From Euryarchaeota archaeon UBA256 (GTDB lineage Archaea; Thermoplasmatota; Poseidoniia; Poseidoniales; Poseidoniaceae): a stretch of 14,604 nt of DNA. The notes beneath the pieces are model-generated. The model was given only the letters and a program-made list of their open reading frames with translations, was not told the DNA's origin and ran no database searches. Location of the stretch: NCBI GenBank assembly GCA_002494645.1, contig DACE01000014.1, positions 18,987-33,590 of the forward strand, given 5' to 3'. The translations under genes and the position numbers were made by a program. Shown in pieces: positions 1-8,570 of the stretch; positions within the stretch are counted from its first letter, which is position 1; the number at the start of each line of letters is the position of its first letter.

Positions 1-3000
1 TACAACTGGGCTTGGTCAACGGGAGGTGCACCCGATGCATATTTCGGAGACCGAACCGACAAAAACCAAGGTGGAGCCAACAATCAGTACACCACCTACG
101 ATTCACTCTACTCAGCCGGTGGAGGCATGCACAGCACCGTCAACGATTACGGAATGTCCGCAGCCATCTCCCAAAACGGTGGAAATTATGACATCTCAAT
201 CTCATACAAATATACCGGGTCCGGTTCAGCTGCCAGCAACATGAAACTCTACGCCGCCCTTGTTGACAAGGACTGCACAGGCTTCTCTTACTCCTCTGGC
301 ATCCCTCACGGCTACAATTGTTGGATGGCTTGGCTCACCGCTGGAGACACCTACAAATCGAAGAGTTCAGGCACAGGTTCTGCCTTCCACAGCGTCAGCG
401 TGACCTCCTCTGACCAAACCGAAACATGGTCGAGCGTCCCAACCTCTGTCGTCCCAGGTGGATTGAGCAAGGCCATCGTCATCGGCGTCCTTATGGCTGG
501 AAACCAAGTTTCCGTCGGCGGAAGTTCACCTCACGTTTACCACGCCATTGACTCTACCATGGGTCCTAAGATGGACATTGGCGTGACCGATGTGAAGGTC
601 TCTAACCCGACAGGGACTTCGTCGTATGTGATCGGCGACACACTCACGCTCGAAGCCGATGTCAAAAACCTCGGCGACCTTGACTACACCGACGGAGGCT
701 CCCTCGAATTCTTTTACAAGAACGGCGTGACCACAACACCGATTGACACCGTATCAGTCCCTACACTCAATGTTGCCAGCGGTTCAGCCTATCTTACCGC
801 CAGCAGCACCTTTGACACCTCAAACCTTCCAAGCAACGCATGGTCCACAACCTTTGGTGCTCGTTTGACGGGTATTACGGGTGACATGGGCAACTCCAAC
901 AACAACAGAGAAGTGCTCATCGACCACGACCGCCCACCCTTGTCCAAGACGCCCCAAGTGATTGGCTCAGATGTTGTCCAACGTGGAGAGTACCTCTCCG
1001 TACTTTCAAAAGGCGACGCTGACGACAACGTTGACTCCATTGACACACTCACCTTTGAAGTCGAAATCTCTCCAGCCGGTCAAAACGCATGGGATGGCAG
1101 CGTGGTAACGGGTGGCGAAAACATCGTTTACCGCGACACTGCCCAAGAGGGAAGAGAGTACATCGTAACACCTTCCATGGAGATGTCTGCTGGAAACTAC
1201 GACATTCGCTCACGCACCGTTGACAGCCGCAACCAAGTCAGTAACTGGGCAGTTGCCCAAGACGGCTTTGAATTGGCAAATGGCCGACCAACCGTCACAG
1301 CCGATCCGATCCCTACTGTCATGTGTGATTCCGCTACCAAGGTGAGCATGGTCAACAACATTGCAGACCCCGAGACATCACTTAGCGAACTTATTGTGAC
1401 CTCAGATAGTGCAAACTTCATCGCATGGCATGCTGCTACCGAAGAAATTGAAGTTCTCTTCCCTTACGATAACGGCTGCCCTGTTGGCCAAAAGGGCATT
1501 GAAGTCAAGGTCGATGACGGTGGCGATTATAGCGACACCGGTGAATTGCCATATGGGACCCTCCTTTTCAACATCATTGAAAACGGCCAGCCTCGCTGGC
1601 AGGGGCTTCCAATTCAGATGATTGAGGAAGGTGGTAGTGGACTTCTTTCCCTCACTCCATACCTCAGCGACACCGATGACACGGGCGCACAAGTCGATTC
1701 ATCCACACTTTCACTCGAAGTCATGAGCAACAGCAATCCCGAAGCAGTGAGCGTAGAATTGAAGAATTCAATGCTCTCCTTTGAGGCTGTTGACGATGAT
1801 GTCAACGGCGAAACGACGGTGACTCTCCGCGCAAGCGATGGCGAACAATCCTCCGACCAAACGGTCACCATTCGAATCAACCCCATCAACGACGCGCCTC
1901 GCCTTGACATGACCGATATCGAAGACATCTCGCTCAAGCGTAACAAGCAAATGGTCGTGAACCTCAAAGCCCGTATGGTGGATGTCGACAATCCGCTTGA
2001 GCAAGCCTTCATCACCGTCACGCCATCAGAACCTGGCGCAGCACGTTACAATATCCTCGACGGCAACATGATTTTGCTCTTTGAGGAAACCGGTGAACAG
2101 ACGGTCACCATCTCCTCAACCGATGGGTTTGCCACAAATACCTACACCATGACCGTTGACGTTTACGATGCCCTGCCCTTCTATCTCTCCCGAGACAATG
2201 ACGGCAGTGGACACATGTATGTTCAACTTGAAGACACCTACATCGGCCAAACTCCAACGGCTACATTGCTGCTCACCGATGATGCACCTGTCATGACAAG
2301 CATGGACTTGACCATCAATCTCTGCAGTGAATTGACAGGGGTTTGCTTCTTCACCAAGAACCAACCTCTTGATGTCGCCAAATCAAACGTTGGCTGGTCG
2401 CTGACCCTCGACATGCGTGAATCTGGTTCCCAGTACAAGGATTATTACGATTTCAAAATCACGGCCGCCGTTGACGAAAACGGTGACGATTACAAGACCC
2501 TTGGAGACGGATTGAAATTCACGATTGAGGAAGAAATGCCTGCTCCAGTAGATATGGATGAAGAGATGCTCTCCTCCTATGTGGAAGGCCTCATCGCCGA
2601 CATCGCCGCACTTGAAGCAACCATCGCCGCTACAGAAGGAGACACAACCTCCCTTGAAGAAGAGTTAGCTTCACTCAACACCGATTTCGGTGTGGCCTGT
2701 GATGACCCTCGTGCTGACTGCCCTGAAGAACAAGCGAGCAGTTCAACCCAAACCGATAGCGCTGGCCTTGATACGAACCTCATCCTCATTATCATTGGAG
2801 TTCTCATCATCGCTGCTCTGCTTGGCGTCATGTTCATGCGAGGCGGCAGGGGTGTCGACCACGAAGAAGTCAAGTGGGACCAGGCAACTCTCCCCGTTCA
2901 CGACACGGTCGCCAACTCAATGTATGGAGGAGCACAAGAAATCTTCCAGCAGCCAGTGGCTGCAGTCCCACCGATCGCCGCTGTCGCGCAACCAACCGTG

Positions 3001-3117
3001 GCACCTGTTGTCCAAGCTGGACCACCCCTCCCACCCGGTGGGCTTCCAGTTGGATGGAGCATGGAGCAATGGGCACATTATGGGCAACAATACCTTGACC
3101 AAATGAACCAACAATAA
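1..3117 (+). CDS. Large multi-domain surface protein, C-terminally membrane-anchored (5' partial)
   Basis: The frame is open from the first base, so the gene begins upstream; 1038 codons are visible and the internal ATG at 127 is not the start. The product should be mostly extracellular. Visible regions, numbered from the first codon here: a Gly/Ser/Thr/Tyr-rich beta-type region (1-185); a CARDB-like Ig-fold stretch (about 190-290, with an ADVKNLGDLDYTDGG segment); further beta-sandwich regions; two cadherin-like/tandem-repeat modules (about 525-730) with the typical INPINDAPRL linker; an acidic coiled coil (about 861-896); a short Cys-containing linker (CDDPRADC); one transmembrane helix (about 926-946) followed by Arg and Gly; and a roughly 90-residue cytoplasmic tail rich in Pro, Ala, Val and Gln. 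The tail ends in a distinct module (GGLPVGWSMEQWAHYGQQY). The architecture suggests adhesion, ligand binding or an S-layer-associated role; the substrate is unknown. The N-terminal part might be the beta-sandwich that follows an Omp28/thioredoxin-like domain, but this is weak. Confidence 0.88.
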   Translation, partial: YNWAWSTGGAPDAYFGDRTDKNQGGANNQYTTYDSLYSAGGGMHSTVNDYGMSAAISQNGGNYDISISYKYTGSGSAASNMKLYAALVDKDCTGFSYSSGIPHGYNCWMAWLTAGDTYKSKSSGTGSAFHSVSVTSSDQTETWSSVPTSVVPGGLSKAIVIGVLMAGNQVSVGGSSPHVYHAIDSTMGPKMDIGVTDVKVSNPTGTSSYVIGDTLTLEADVKNLGDLDYTDGGSLEFFYKNGVTTTPIDTVSVPTLNVASGSAYLTASSTFDTSNLPSNAWSTTFGARLTGITGDMGNSNNNREVLIDHDRPPLSKTPQVIGSDVVQRGEYLSVLSKGDADDNVDSIDTLTFEVEISPAGQNAWDGSVVTGGENIVYRDTAQEGREYIVTPSMEMSAGNYDIRSRTVDSRNQVSNWAVAQDGFELANGRPTVTADPIPTVMCDSATKVSMVNNIADPETSLSELIVTSDSANFIAWHAATEEIEVLFPYDNGCPVGQKGIEVKVDDGGDYSDTGELPYGTLLFNIIENGQPRWQGLPIQMIEEGGSGLLSLTPYLSDTDDTGAQVDSSTLSLEVMSNSNPEAVSVELKNSMLSFEAVDDDVNGETTVTLRASDGEQSSDQTVTIRINPINDAPRLDMTDIEDISLKRNKQMVVNLKARMVDVDNPLEQAFITVTPSEPGAARYNILDGNMILLFEETGEQTVTISSTDGFATNTYTMTVDVYDALPFYLSRDNDGSGHMYVQLEDTYIGQTPTATLLLTDDAPVMTSMDLTINLCSELTGVCFFTKNQPLDVAKSNVGWSLTLDMRESGSQYKDYYDFKITAAVDENGDDYKTLGDGLKFTIEEEMPAPVDMDEEMLSSYVEGLIADIAALEATIAATEGDTTSLEEELASLNTDFGVACDDPRADCPEEQASSSTQTDSAGLDTNLILIIIGVLIIAALLGVMFMRGGRGVDHEEVKWDQATLPVHDTVANSMYGGAQEIFQQPVAAVPPIAAVAQPTVAPVVQAGPPLPPGGLPVGWSMEQWAHYGQQYLDQMNQQ

Positions 3118-3177
3118 AGGCAGAATTTATGACACCTTGAATGGGTTGTGCGAAAGCATAGCCCTAAAGAGGAGCGT

Positions 3178-3184
3178 GGAGAGG
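3178..3184 (+). promoter_or_regulatory. Shine-Dalgarno site for the GTG-initiated lon gene
   Basis: GGAGAGG lies 7 nt before the GTG at 3192. It fixes a non-ATG start. The next in-frame Met lies just before the Walker A motif, far too late for a start. Confidence 0.7.
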
Positions 3185-3191
3185 ATAGATT

Positions 3192-5330
3192 GTGTCGGAT
3201 GAAACACCAGATACGGAAGAGCCCCTCGCTGGCTCTGATGACCCAACCCAAGAGGTTGCGGATGCTACGGCTATCCTCGGTGAACAAGCTACTGCTCCTA
3301 CCGTCGACCCGAACCAAATTTCAGCCGGTTCAGGGGCGGATGCTACGGAGGTGACCGTTTGGTCTCCGGAGCCCACCGGCGCAGATGATGTGCTTTCATC
3401 AAGCGTTGAAGAATGGATTGCCGGTGTTGAGTTTGAATCGACCGCGGATGTTCCCATTCCCGACCGCCTTGTTGACCAGGTTATCGGTCAAGAAGCAGGT
3501 TCGGTCGTGATCAAGAAAGCCGCTGAACAACGTCGTCACATGCTGATGATCGGTGACCCAGGTACCGGCAAATCCATGCTCGCACGCTCAATGACGGATT
3601 TGTTGCCCAAAGATGCCCTTGAGGATGTGTTGGTTTACCCTAACGAAGATGACCAAAACATCCCTCGTGTTCGCACCGTTCCCGCTGGGCGAGCCGACCG
3701 AATTGTAAAAGTGCAAAAAGAAGCCATTCGACAACAGCGCGAGAAATCTCAACGTATGCTGTTCATCGCTTTCGCCGCCATTGGTTTCCTCTTGCTCATT
3801 GCAGCACTCCAGTCCGGCGACCTCTTCACCTTGCTCTTTGGTGGATTCCTCCTTGTCTTCGGTTACATGTTCATCCGCAGTCGTCTCGGTGCCGTGGATG
3901 ACAGTCGTATTCCAAAAGTATTGGTCAAACACGAACTCAATGCACTACCGCCTTTCATTGACGCTACGGCTACGCTCTCTGGCTCGTTATTGGGCGATGT
4001 TCGCCACGACCCTTTCCAATCCGGAGGAATGGAAACGCCTGCGCACGACCGCGTGGAACCCGGAGCAATACACCGAGCGCACAAGGGTGTCCTTTACATC
4101 GACGAAGTCAATCTCTTGCGTTTGGAGGAACAACAAGCCCTCCTCACCGCAATGCAGGAGCGCGCCTTCCCAATCTCAGGCCGCTCAGAGCGCTCTTCTG
4201 GCGCATTGACCAAGTCAGAGCCCGTACCGTGCGACTTCATTCTCATCGCTGCGGGTAATCTCGATGCCATACAGGGCATGCACCCTGCTCTGCGAAGCCG
4301 TATCCGTGGGTACGGCTACGAAGTCTACGTGAACTCAGAGATGCCAGACACCTCTCGTAACCGACGTCGTTTGATTCGATTCATCGCCCAAGAGGTGCTC
4401 CGAGATATTGACACGGCACGTGAGATTCCCCACTTTGACAAAAGTGCGGTTTCCATCATTCTTCGTGAGGCACAGCGGCGCTCAGGCCGTCGTGGAAAAT
4501 TATCGCTCCGTCTTCGTGAACTCGGCGGCCTGGTCCGCATCGCCGGTGACCTTGCCGTAGAAGCAGGAGCGCCGTTTACTTCTGCAGAACATGTGCTCGG
4601 CGCTCGTAACATCGCCAAGCCACTTGAACAACAAGTGGCTGACCGTATGATTGAACGACGCCAAGATTACGCCATGCTGGTCAACTCCGGCGAACGTGTG
4701 GGTCGCGTCAATGGATTGGCAGTGCTTGGGGCCAATTCAGGGCTTTCTGATTTCAGTGGAATCATGCTACCGGTTGAAGCTCTCGTCACGCCCTCACAAG
4801 GCGGTGGTGGTAAGATTCACGCGACAGGGGGCCTCTCAGACTTGGCGAAAGAAAGCGTTACCAACGTCAGCGCAGTCATCAAAAAATTGACGGGCAAGGA
4901 CATTTCTGATTACGACATTCACATTCAATTCGTTGACACCCACGGCGTTGACGGAGATTCCGCATCGATTACCATCGCTACGGCCATCATCTCTGCTCTT
5001 GAGAACATCCCGATTCGTCAAGACCTGGCCATGACTGGTTCACTCTCCGTCCGAGGAGAAGTCCTACCAATCGGTGGCGTGACAGCTAAAATTGAAGCCG
5101 CCGCCCGGTCCGGTGTGAAAACCATCGTCGTTCCACGAGCAAATATTCAGGATGTCCTGCTTGACGAACGATTTGAGAAGATGGTGGAGGTCGTTGCTGT
5201 CGATACTCTCGATGAAGTCATGAAATACGCACTCATCAAGCACGAGCACAAGGCCGGCCTTGTAGAGCGTCTTGAAGCCGTCATCGATCGTCTGACACCT
5301 GAAGTTCAGAGTAAGATTTCCCTTGTATGA
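3192..5330 (+). CDS. lonB: Archaeal membrane-anchored Lon protease (LonB type)
   Basis: ATP-dependent protease that degrades damaged or regulatory proteins at the inner face of the membrane. At 712 residues it is complete and slightly longer than typical LonB. In order: an acidic, Ser/Thr/Pro-rich N-terminal extension (1-85); AAA+ module with Walker A GDPGTGKS (121-128); two adjacent hydrophobic helices (about 188-207 and 211-228) inserted in the AAA+ domain, the hallmark of archaeal LonB; Walker B LYIDEVN (301-307); a sensor region IAAGNLDAIQ (352-361); an Arg-finger region with HPALRSRIRG; and the C-terminal S16 peptidase. The catalytic dyad is Ser590 in GDSAS and Lys633 in GGVTAK, separated by the 43 residues usual for Lon. 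The start is GTG with a good Shine-Dalgarno. It lies 74 nt after the surface protein and 77 nt before the MFS gene, all on one strand, so cotranscription is possible but not shown. All key residues are present. Confidence 0.96.
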   Translation: MSDETPDTEEPLAGSDDPTQEVADATAILGEQATAPTVDPNQISAGSGADATEVTVWSPEPTGADDVLSSSVEEWIAGVEFESTADVPIPDRLVDQVIGQEAGSVVIKKAAEQRRHMLMIGDPGTGKSMLARSMTDLLPKDALEDVLVYPNEDDQNIPRVRTVPAGRADRIVKVQKEAIRQQREKSQRMLFIAFAAIGFLLLIAALQSGDLFTLLFGGFLLVFGYMFIRSRLGAVDDSRIPKVLVKHELNALPPFIDATATLSGSLLGDVRHDPFQSGGMETPAHDRVEPGAIHRAHKGVLYIDEVNLLRLEEQQALLTAMQERAFPISGRSERSSGALTKSEPVPCDFILIAAGNLDAIQGMHPALRSRIRGYGYEVYVNSEMPDTSRNRRRLIRFIAQEVLRDIDTAREIPHFDKSAVSIILREAQRRSGRRGKLSLRLRELGGLVRIAGDLAVEAGAPFTSAEHVLGARNIAKPLEQQVADRMIERRQDYAMLVNSGERVGRVNGLAVLGANSGLSDFSGIMLPVEALVTPSQGGGGKIHATGGLSDLAKESVTNVSAVIKKLTGKDISDYDIHIQFVDTHGVDGDSASITIATAIISALENIPIRQDLAMTGSLSVRGEVLPIGGVTAKIEAAARSGVKTIVVPRANIQDVLLDERFEKMVEVVAVDTLDEVMKYALIKHEHKAGLVERLEAVIDRLTPEVQSKISLV

Positions 5331-5407
5331 ATCACAAAGCGACTCATTGATGGGAATCTCATCGTTGACTACAAGAAGCGAGTCCCAATGGGTGGGATGA
5401 AAGCACG

Positions 5408-6751
5408 ATGTCATATCCACAGCAGGACGCCGGAAAAGCAGCACTGTTCGTGCTCTTCATGGTGACAATGATCGATATGATTGGGTTTGGCATCATCATA
5501 CCCTTTCTAACCTATCTCGTGAAAGACCTCGCCCAGGATCAAGGAATTGTTGAAGTTGGCCTCTGGGTAGGTCTTTTGATGACCTCGTATTCGGCGGCTC
5601 AATTTTTGTTTTCACCTTTTTGGGGTTCACTTTCAGATAGCATTGGACGACGGCCGGTGCTGATGATTGGCCTCATGGGAAATACGGTCTTCTTCACGGC
5701 CTTTGGCTTCTCCAATACGCTCATGTTTGCTTTAGCCGCTCGATTCCTTGCGGGTGTGTTCAACGGTAATATCGCCGTCGCTCGGGCCTACATTGGTGAC
5801 GTAAGCACACCACAGCAACTTGCAACACGAATGGGACTTATCGGGGCTGCATTCGGACTTGGCTTCACAATCGGACCCTTCTTGGGTGGTGAATTCTCAA
5901 GTCCAGCGGAACGATGGGATTTCTTTGTCGGTACGGTCTTCGAGAACTACCCCTACCTCCTACCGTGCGTGATTGCCAGCATTCTTTCCACTGGCTCATT
6001 GGTTCTCGCCTATTACAAGTTACCAGAATCTGTTGACACGCAGCGAAAGCGTTCAGATGACCATCGCAGTTGGTCCGCTCGGATGTCTGCCATGATGGCC
6101 AATTCATTTGCGATGTTAGGTAAAGGAAGCATTGGTGCCGTGATTTGGGTCACCATGCTCTTTACCTTTGGTTTCACCGTTATGCATGCCGTGTTCATTC
6201 TCTACACTGAAATGAGCATTGACCTTGGGGGTCTTTCCTTTTCAGAGCAAGACAATGGTCGTGTATTTGCCATGATTGGCCTCTTGGGTATTTTTACCCA
6301 AGGTGCGCTCATTGGACCTTTGACTCGTCGCTTTGGCACCCGACGTTTACTGCCGGTTTCCATTGTCATCACGGGTATTGGACTGACCCTCATCCCGTAT
6401 ACTCAGGCTTCAATGGCATGGATTCAACTCTTCGCCGTGGTGTCATGCATTGCTATCGGTAACGGTATCTTCCAACCCTCCTCCTCAACCTATCTCACTC
6501 GGATTGCTCGCCAGGAGGGCTATGAATTGGGTGTGGTCATGGGTGCTCAAGAATCATTGGGTGCATTCGCTCGTATTCTTGGACCGCTCACCGGAGGCAT
6601 TGTTTGGGAACTTTCCTATCGCGGTACATTCCCGTGGGATTACCATACATCCTTCCACTTATGTGGTGCTTTGATGGTGATCTCAGCCCTTCTCACGCTT
6701 CGATTACCCACGCTTGAAGAACCTAACAATTCCGTAAAAGAAGCAGAGTGA
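5408..6751 (+). CDS. MFS transporter, 12-helix, TetA/DHA1-like
   Basis: Proton-coupled secondary transporter of the major facilitator superfamily, 447 residues, a usual length for 12-helix members. The first helix carries IDMIGFGIIIPFL (22-34), typical of the TetA/drug:H+ antiporter branch. Motif A is clear after helix 2 (GSLSDSIGRR, 73-82). A glycine-rich motif C-like segment (GAAFGLGFTIGPFLGG, 146-161) lies in helix 5, a feature of antiporters. A central charged loop with a KRSDDHR segment separates the two six-helix halves, and a motif A-like loop recurs in the second half (GPLTRRFGTRRLL). The chosen ATG at 5408 follows a GGTGGG stretch; the upstream ATGs at 5388 and 5397 are in another frame. 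The substrate cannot be read from sequence; export of a drug-like or metabolic compound is an inference. It shares strand with lonB and the AI-2E gene (43 nt downstream). Confidence 0.92.
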   Translation: MSYPQQDAGKAALFVLFMVTMIDMIGFGIIIPFLTYLVKDLAQDQGIVEVGLWVGLLMTSYSAAQFLFSPFWGSLSDSIGRRPVLMIGLMGNTVFFTAFGFSNTLMFALAARFLAGVFNGNIAVARAYIGDVSTPQQLATRMGLIGAAFGLGFTIGPFLGGEFSSPAERWDFFVGTVFENYPYLLPCVIASILSTGSLVLAYYKLPESVDTQRKRSDDHRSWSARMSAMMANSFAMLGKGSIGAVIWVTMLFTFGFTVMHAVFILYTEMSIDLGGLSFSEQDNGRVFAMIGLLGIFTQGALIGPLTRRFGTRRLLPVSIVITGIGLTLIPYTQASMAWIQLFAVVSCIAIGNGIFQPSSSTYLTRIARQEGYELGVVMGAQESLGAFARILGPLTGGIVWELSYRGTFPWDYHTSFHLCGALMVISALLTLRLPTLEEPNNSVKEAE

Positions 6752-6794
6752 CATTCGGAGATGTCTTCAAGAGGTCATTGGTTCTCGGGCGGAT

Positions 6795-8228
6795 ATGGAG
6801 ACAAAAAAGCGCGTGTGGGATGGTTCGCAATTCCGCCATCGTCTCACGGTGTTATCTCACGCCGCCATCATCATGACATTGGTCACGATTTGGCTTGTTT
6901 ATCTCATTGATGTCCTTCAACCACTCTTCATTGCACTGGGTACCTATTTTGTTTTGAAACCCGGTGCTGACTACATGTCAAAGAAAGGATTTCCACTCAT
7001 GCTTTCTTACATTACCATGTTGTTGCTTGCGATTCTAATCGTCCTAAGTGCTGGATTCTTTGCTTACCAACAGGCTGCGACATTACTCGATGATGAAGTA
7101 CGTATGGACGAATACATGGAAAAATTAGACGAGCGGTGGGAAGAGGTCAAGGAAATGCCTGTCATCGGTCAAAGTTTACTCGACGCTGGAGCAACGGTCA
7201 ACGGAACCATCGACCAAGATTTGACCAGCATGGGCCTTCTTGCTGATGATTCTGGGGTACAGGATGTGATGAGTGGTTTGCTAGCAAGTGTCGGTTCACT
7301 CTTCATTATGGGTGTCACAGTACTCTTCTTTTTACTCTTCATTATTTTTGAAGCAAGCCTTTTGCCGGGGCGAATTGAACGAGCTTATCCGGGTGGTGCG
7401 AGTGAACGCGTTCACATGATTCGTGACCAAATTGAAGCCAGTGTCAACACCTACGTCGTTGTCAAGACCGGTGTTGGATTCGGAACGGGCGTTTGTGCGG
7501 GTATCGTGATGCTCATCTTCGGAATTGATTTGTGGTTCACTTGGGCGTTGCTCACTTTTTTGCTCAATTATGTCCCCTACATTGGTTCACTTTTGGCAAC
7601 AATTCCCCCACTGATTCTCGGCTTCATCCTGCTTGACCCTACCATGCTGATGGTCATGGCCGTGTTATTGCTCTCCAACCAACAACTTTGGGGTAACGTC
7701 ATTGAAACGCGTTGGGCAGGCCGTGCCCTCGATATCTCTCCGGTACTGCTCCTGGTCGTAACTGCCTTTTCCTTCTGGGTGTGGGGCATTGTGGGTATGA
7801 TTCTGTCCATCCCGCTCATCGTGATTTTGAAAATTGTACTCGAGAACATCGAAGCAACTCGTCCTTTGGCCATTCTCCTTTCAGAACGAGCTCCAACGCT
7901 TGAGGAAGCATGGAGAGAGGCGATTAAGGACGGTAGGATTACGGCCTACGAAGAACGTATGTTACGAGAGTTACAAGATGTCCTTGGTTATTCAGACCAA
8001 CAAGTCAAATTGATATCTGCACGGATCGCAGCGGAATACGCCCTGCGTCGAGGACGTTTGAGCATTGACCAGATCAAATTGATCCGTATTGGTATCTCAA
8101 TGATGGAGCAACCTCGAGCTTGGGGTGGACAATTTGAAGACATCGTCACTGAAGGAAAACTCAGCGTAATGGAGCGCCTTTTCATCGGAAAACTCATTTT
8201 CGCCCTTGATGATGACGAAGAAGAGTGA
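6795..8228 (+). CDS. AI-2E/PerM-family membrane protein with C-terminal helical repeat extension
   Basis: Integral membrane protein of the AI-2E transporter (PerM/YdiK/TqsA) family, 477 residues. Members are proposed exporters, some for autoinducer-2 and some for Na+/H+; the function here is unassigned. Residues 20-90 form the first three helices. A soluble loop rich in Glu and Asp (98-160) follows. The family signature LLNYVPYIGSLLATIPP lies at about 256-272, and the closing segments (ISPVLLLVV, 314-322; WGIVGMILSIPLIV, 330-343) match the family. Usual members end near residue 360; this one continues for about 110 soluble residues. In that tail a Gly-Arg/Lys-Ile/Leu-Ser/Thr pattern recurs three times (380-383, 420-423, 454-457), each followed by a predicted amphipathic helix, which recalls TerB-like or EF-hand-like helical modules. 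The protein ends in an acidic DDDEEE tail. Its stop is one base from the stop of the convergent UPF0147 gene. Confidence 0.9.
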   Translation: METKKRVWDGSQFRHRLTVLSHAAIIMTLVTIWLVYLIDVLQPLFIALGTYFVLKPGADYMSKKGFPLMLSYITMLLLAILIVLSAGFFAYQQAATLLDDEVRMDEYMEKLDERWEEVKEMPVIGQSLLDAGATVNGTIDQDLTSMGLLADDSGVQDVMSGLLASVGSLFIMGVTVLFFLLFIIFEASLLPGRIERAYPGGASERVHMIRDQIEASVNTYVVVKTGVGFGTGVCAGIVMLIFGIDLWFTWALLTFLLNYVPYIGSLLATIPPLILGFILLDPTMLMVMAVLLLSNQQLWGNVIETRWAGRALDISPVLLLVVTAFSFWVWGIVGMILSIPLIVILKIVLENIEATRPLAILLSERAPTLEEAWREAIKDGRITAYEERMLRELQDVLGYSDQQVKLISARIAAEYALRRGRLSIDQIKLIRIGISMMEQPRAWGGQFEDIVTEGKLSVMERLFIGKLIFALDDDEEE

Positions 8229-8229
8229 A

Positions 8230-8496
8230 TCACAGAACTTCTCTGAGGATTCGTTCAAGTTCGGTGTTGATGGTTAGAATCAACGTACCGAACTCTGGAG
8301 GAATGTTAGGGTCCTCGTAGAGTTCTTCTAATTTTGATTGCGACATAGCGATACGAACATCAAGCTTCTTGCCCTTGTTGAGCAACCACTGTTCGCAAGC
8401 CTCTTTGGCTTGACGGCGAATGTTCCGGGGTACTTTTGGATCATCAATTTGGTTGATGACTGAGGCCACTTGTTCGAGTCGTTCTTCGATATTCAT
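8230..8496 (-). CDS. UPF0147 family protein
   Basis: Small all-helical archaeal protein of family UPF0147; its function has not been established. The 88 residues show two similar helix-turn units, each with an Asp-Pro-x-Val/Ile-Pro turn: DDPKVPRNIRRQAKEA (18-33) and EDPNIPPE (61-68), the arrangement expected for the family. The frame stays open up to 8529, but the ATG at 8496 is preferred: it gives the family-like N-terminus MNIEERLEQV, and GGTGAG lies 4 nt upstream. It converges with the AI-2E gene (1-bp gap) and is divergent from the A24 peptidase gene. Confidence 0.88.
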   Translation of the reverse strand: MNIEERLEQVASVINQIDDPKVPRNIRRQAKEACEQWLLNKGKKLDVRIAMSQSKLEELYEDPNIPPEFGTLILTINTELERILREVL

Positions 8497-8540
8497 AGGT
8501 CTCACCAAATTGCACGCATTGGCAACCAAACGGTGACCGT

Positions 8541-8548
8541 CTTTAAGA
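8541..8548 (+). promoter_or_regulatory. Candidate TATA box for the A24 peptidase gene
   Basis: CTTTAAGA is centred about 26 bp upstream of the ATG at 8571, the spacing expected if transcription starts at or next to the start codon (leaderless mRNA). The same A/T core read on the other strand (TCTTAAAG) lies about 49 bp from the UPF0147 start and could serve both directions. The match to the archaeal box is only moderate. Confidence 0.35.
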
Positions 8549-8570
8549 TGATGGCCTCACTGCTCTGCTC

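Noticed and set aside
26..244. 72-codon frame at the window start
   Set aside because: Pro/Thr-rich shadow in another frame of the surface protein, which is open from base 1.
1614..2021. 135-codon minus-strand frame inside the surface protein
   Set aside because: It is a Ser/Arg-rich shadow of a gene with clear domain structure on the other strand.
3781..4209. 142-codon plus-strand frame inside lonB
   Set aside because: It overlaps the membrane and Walker B region of LonB, whose motifs are all intact.
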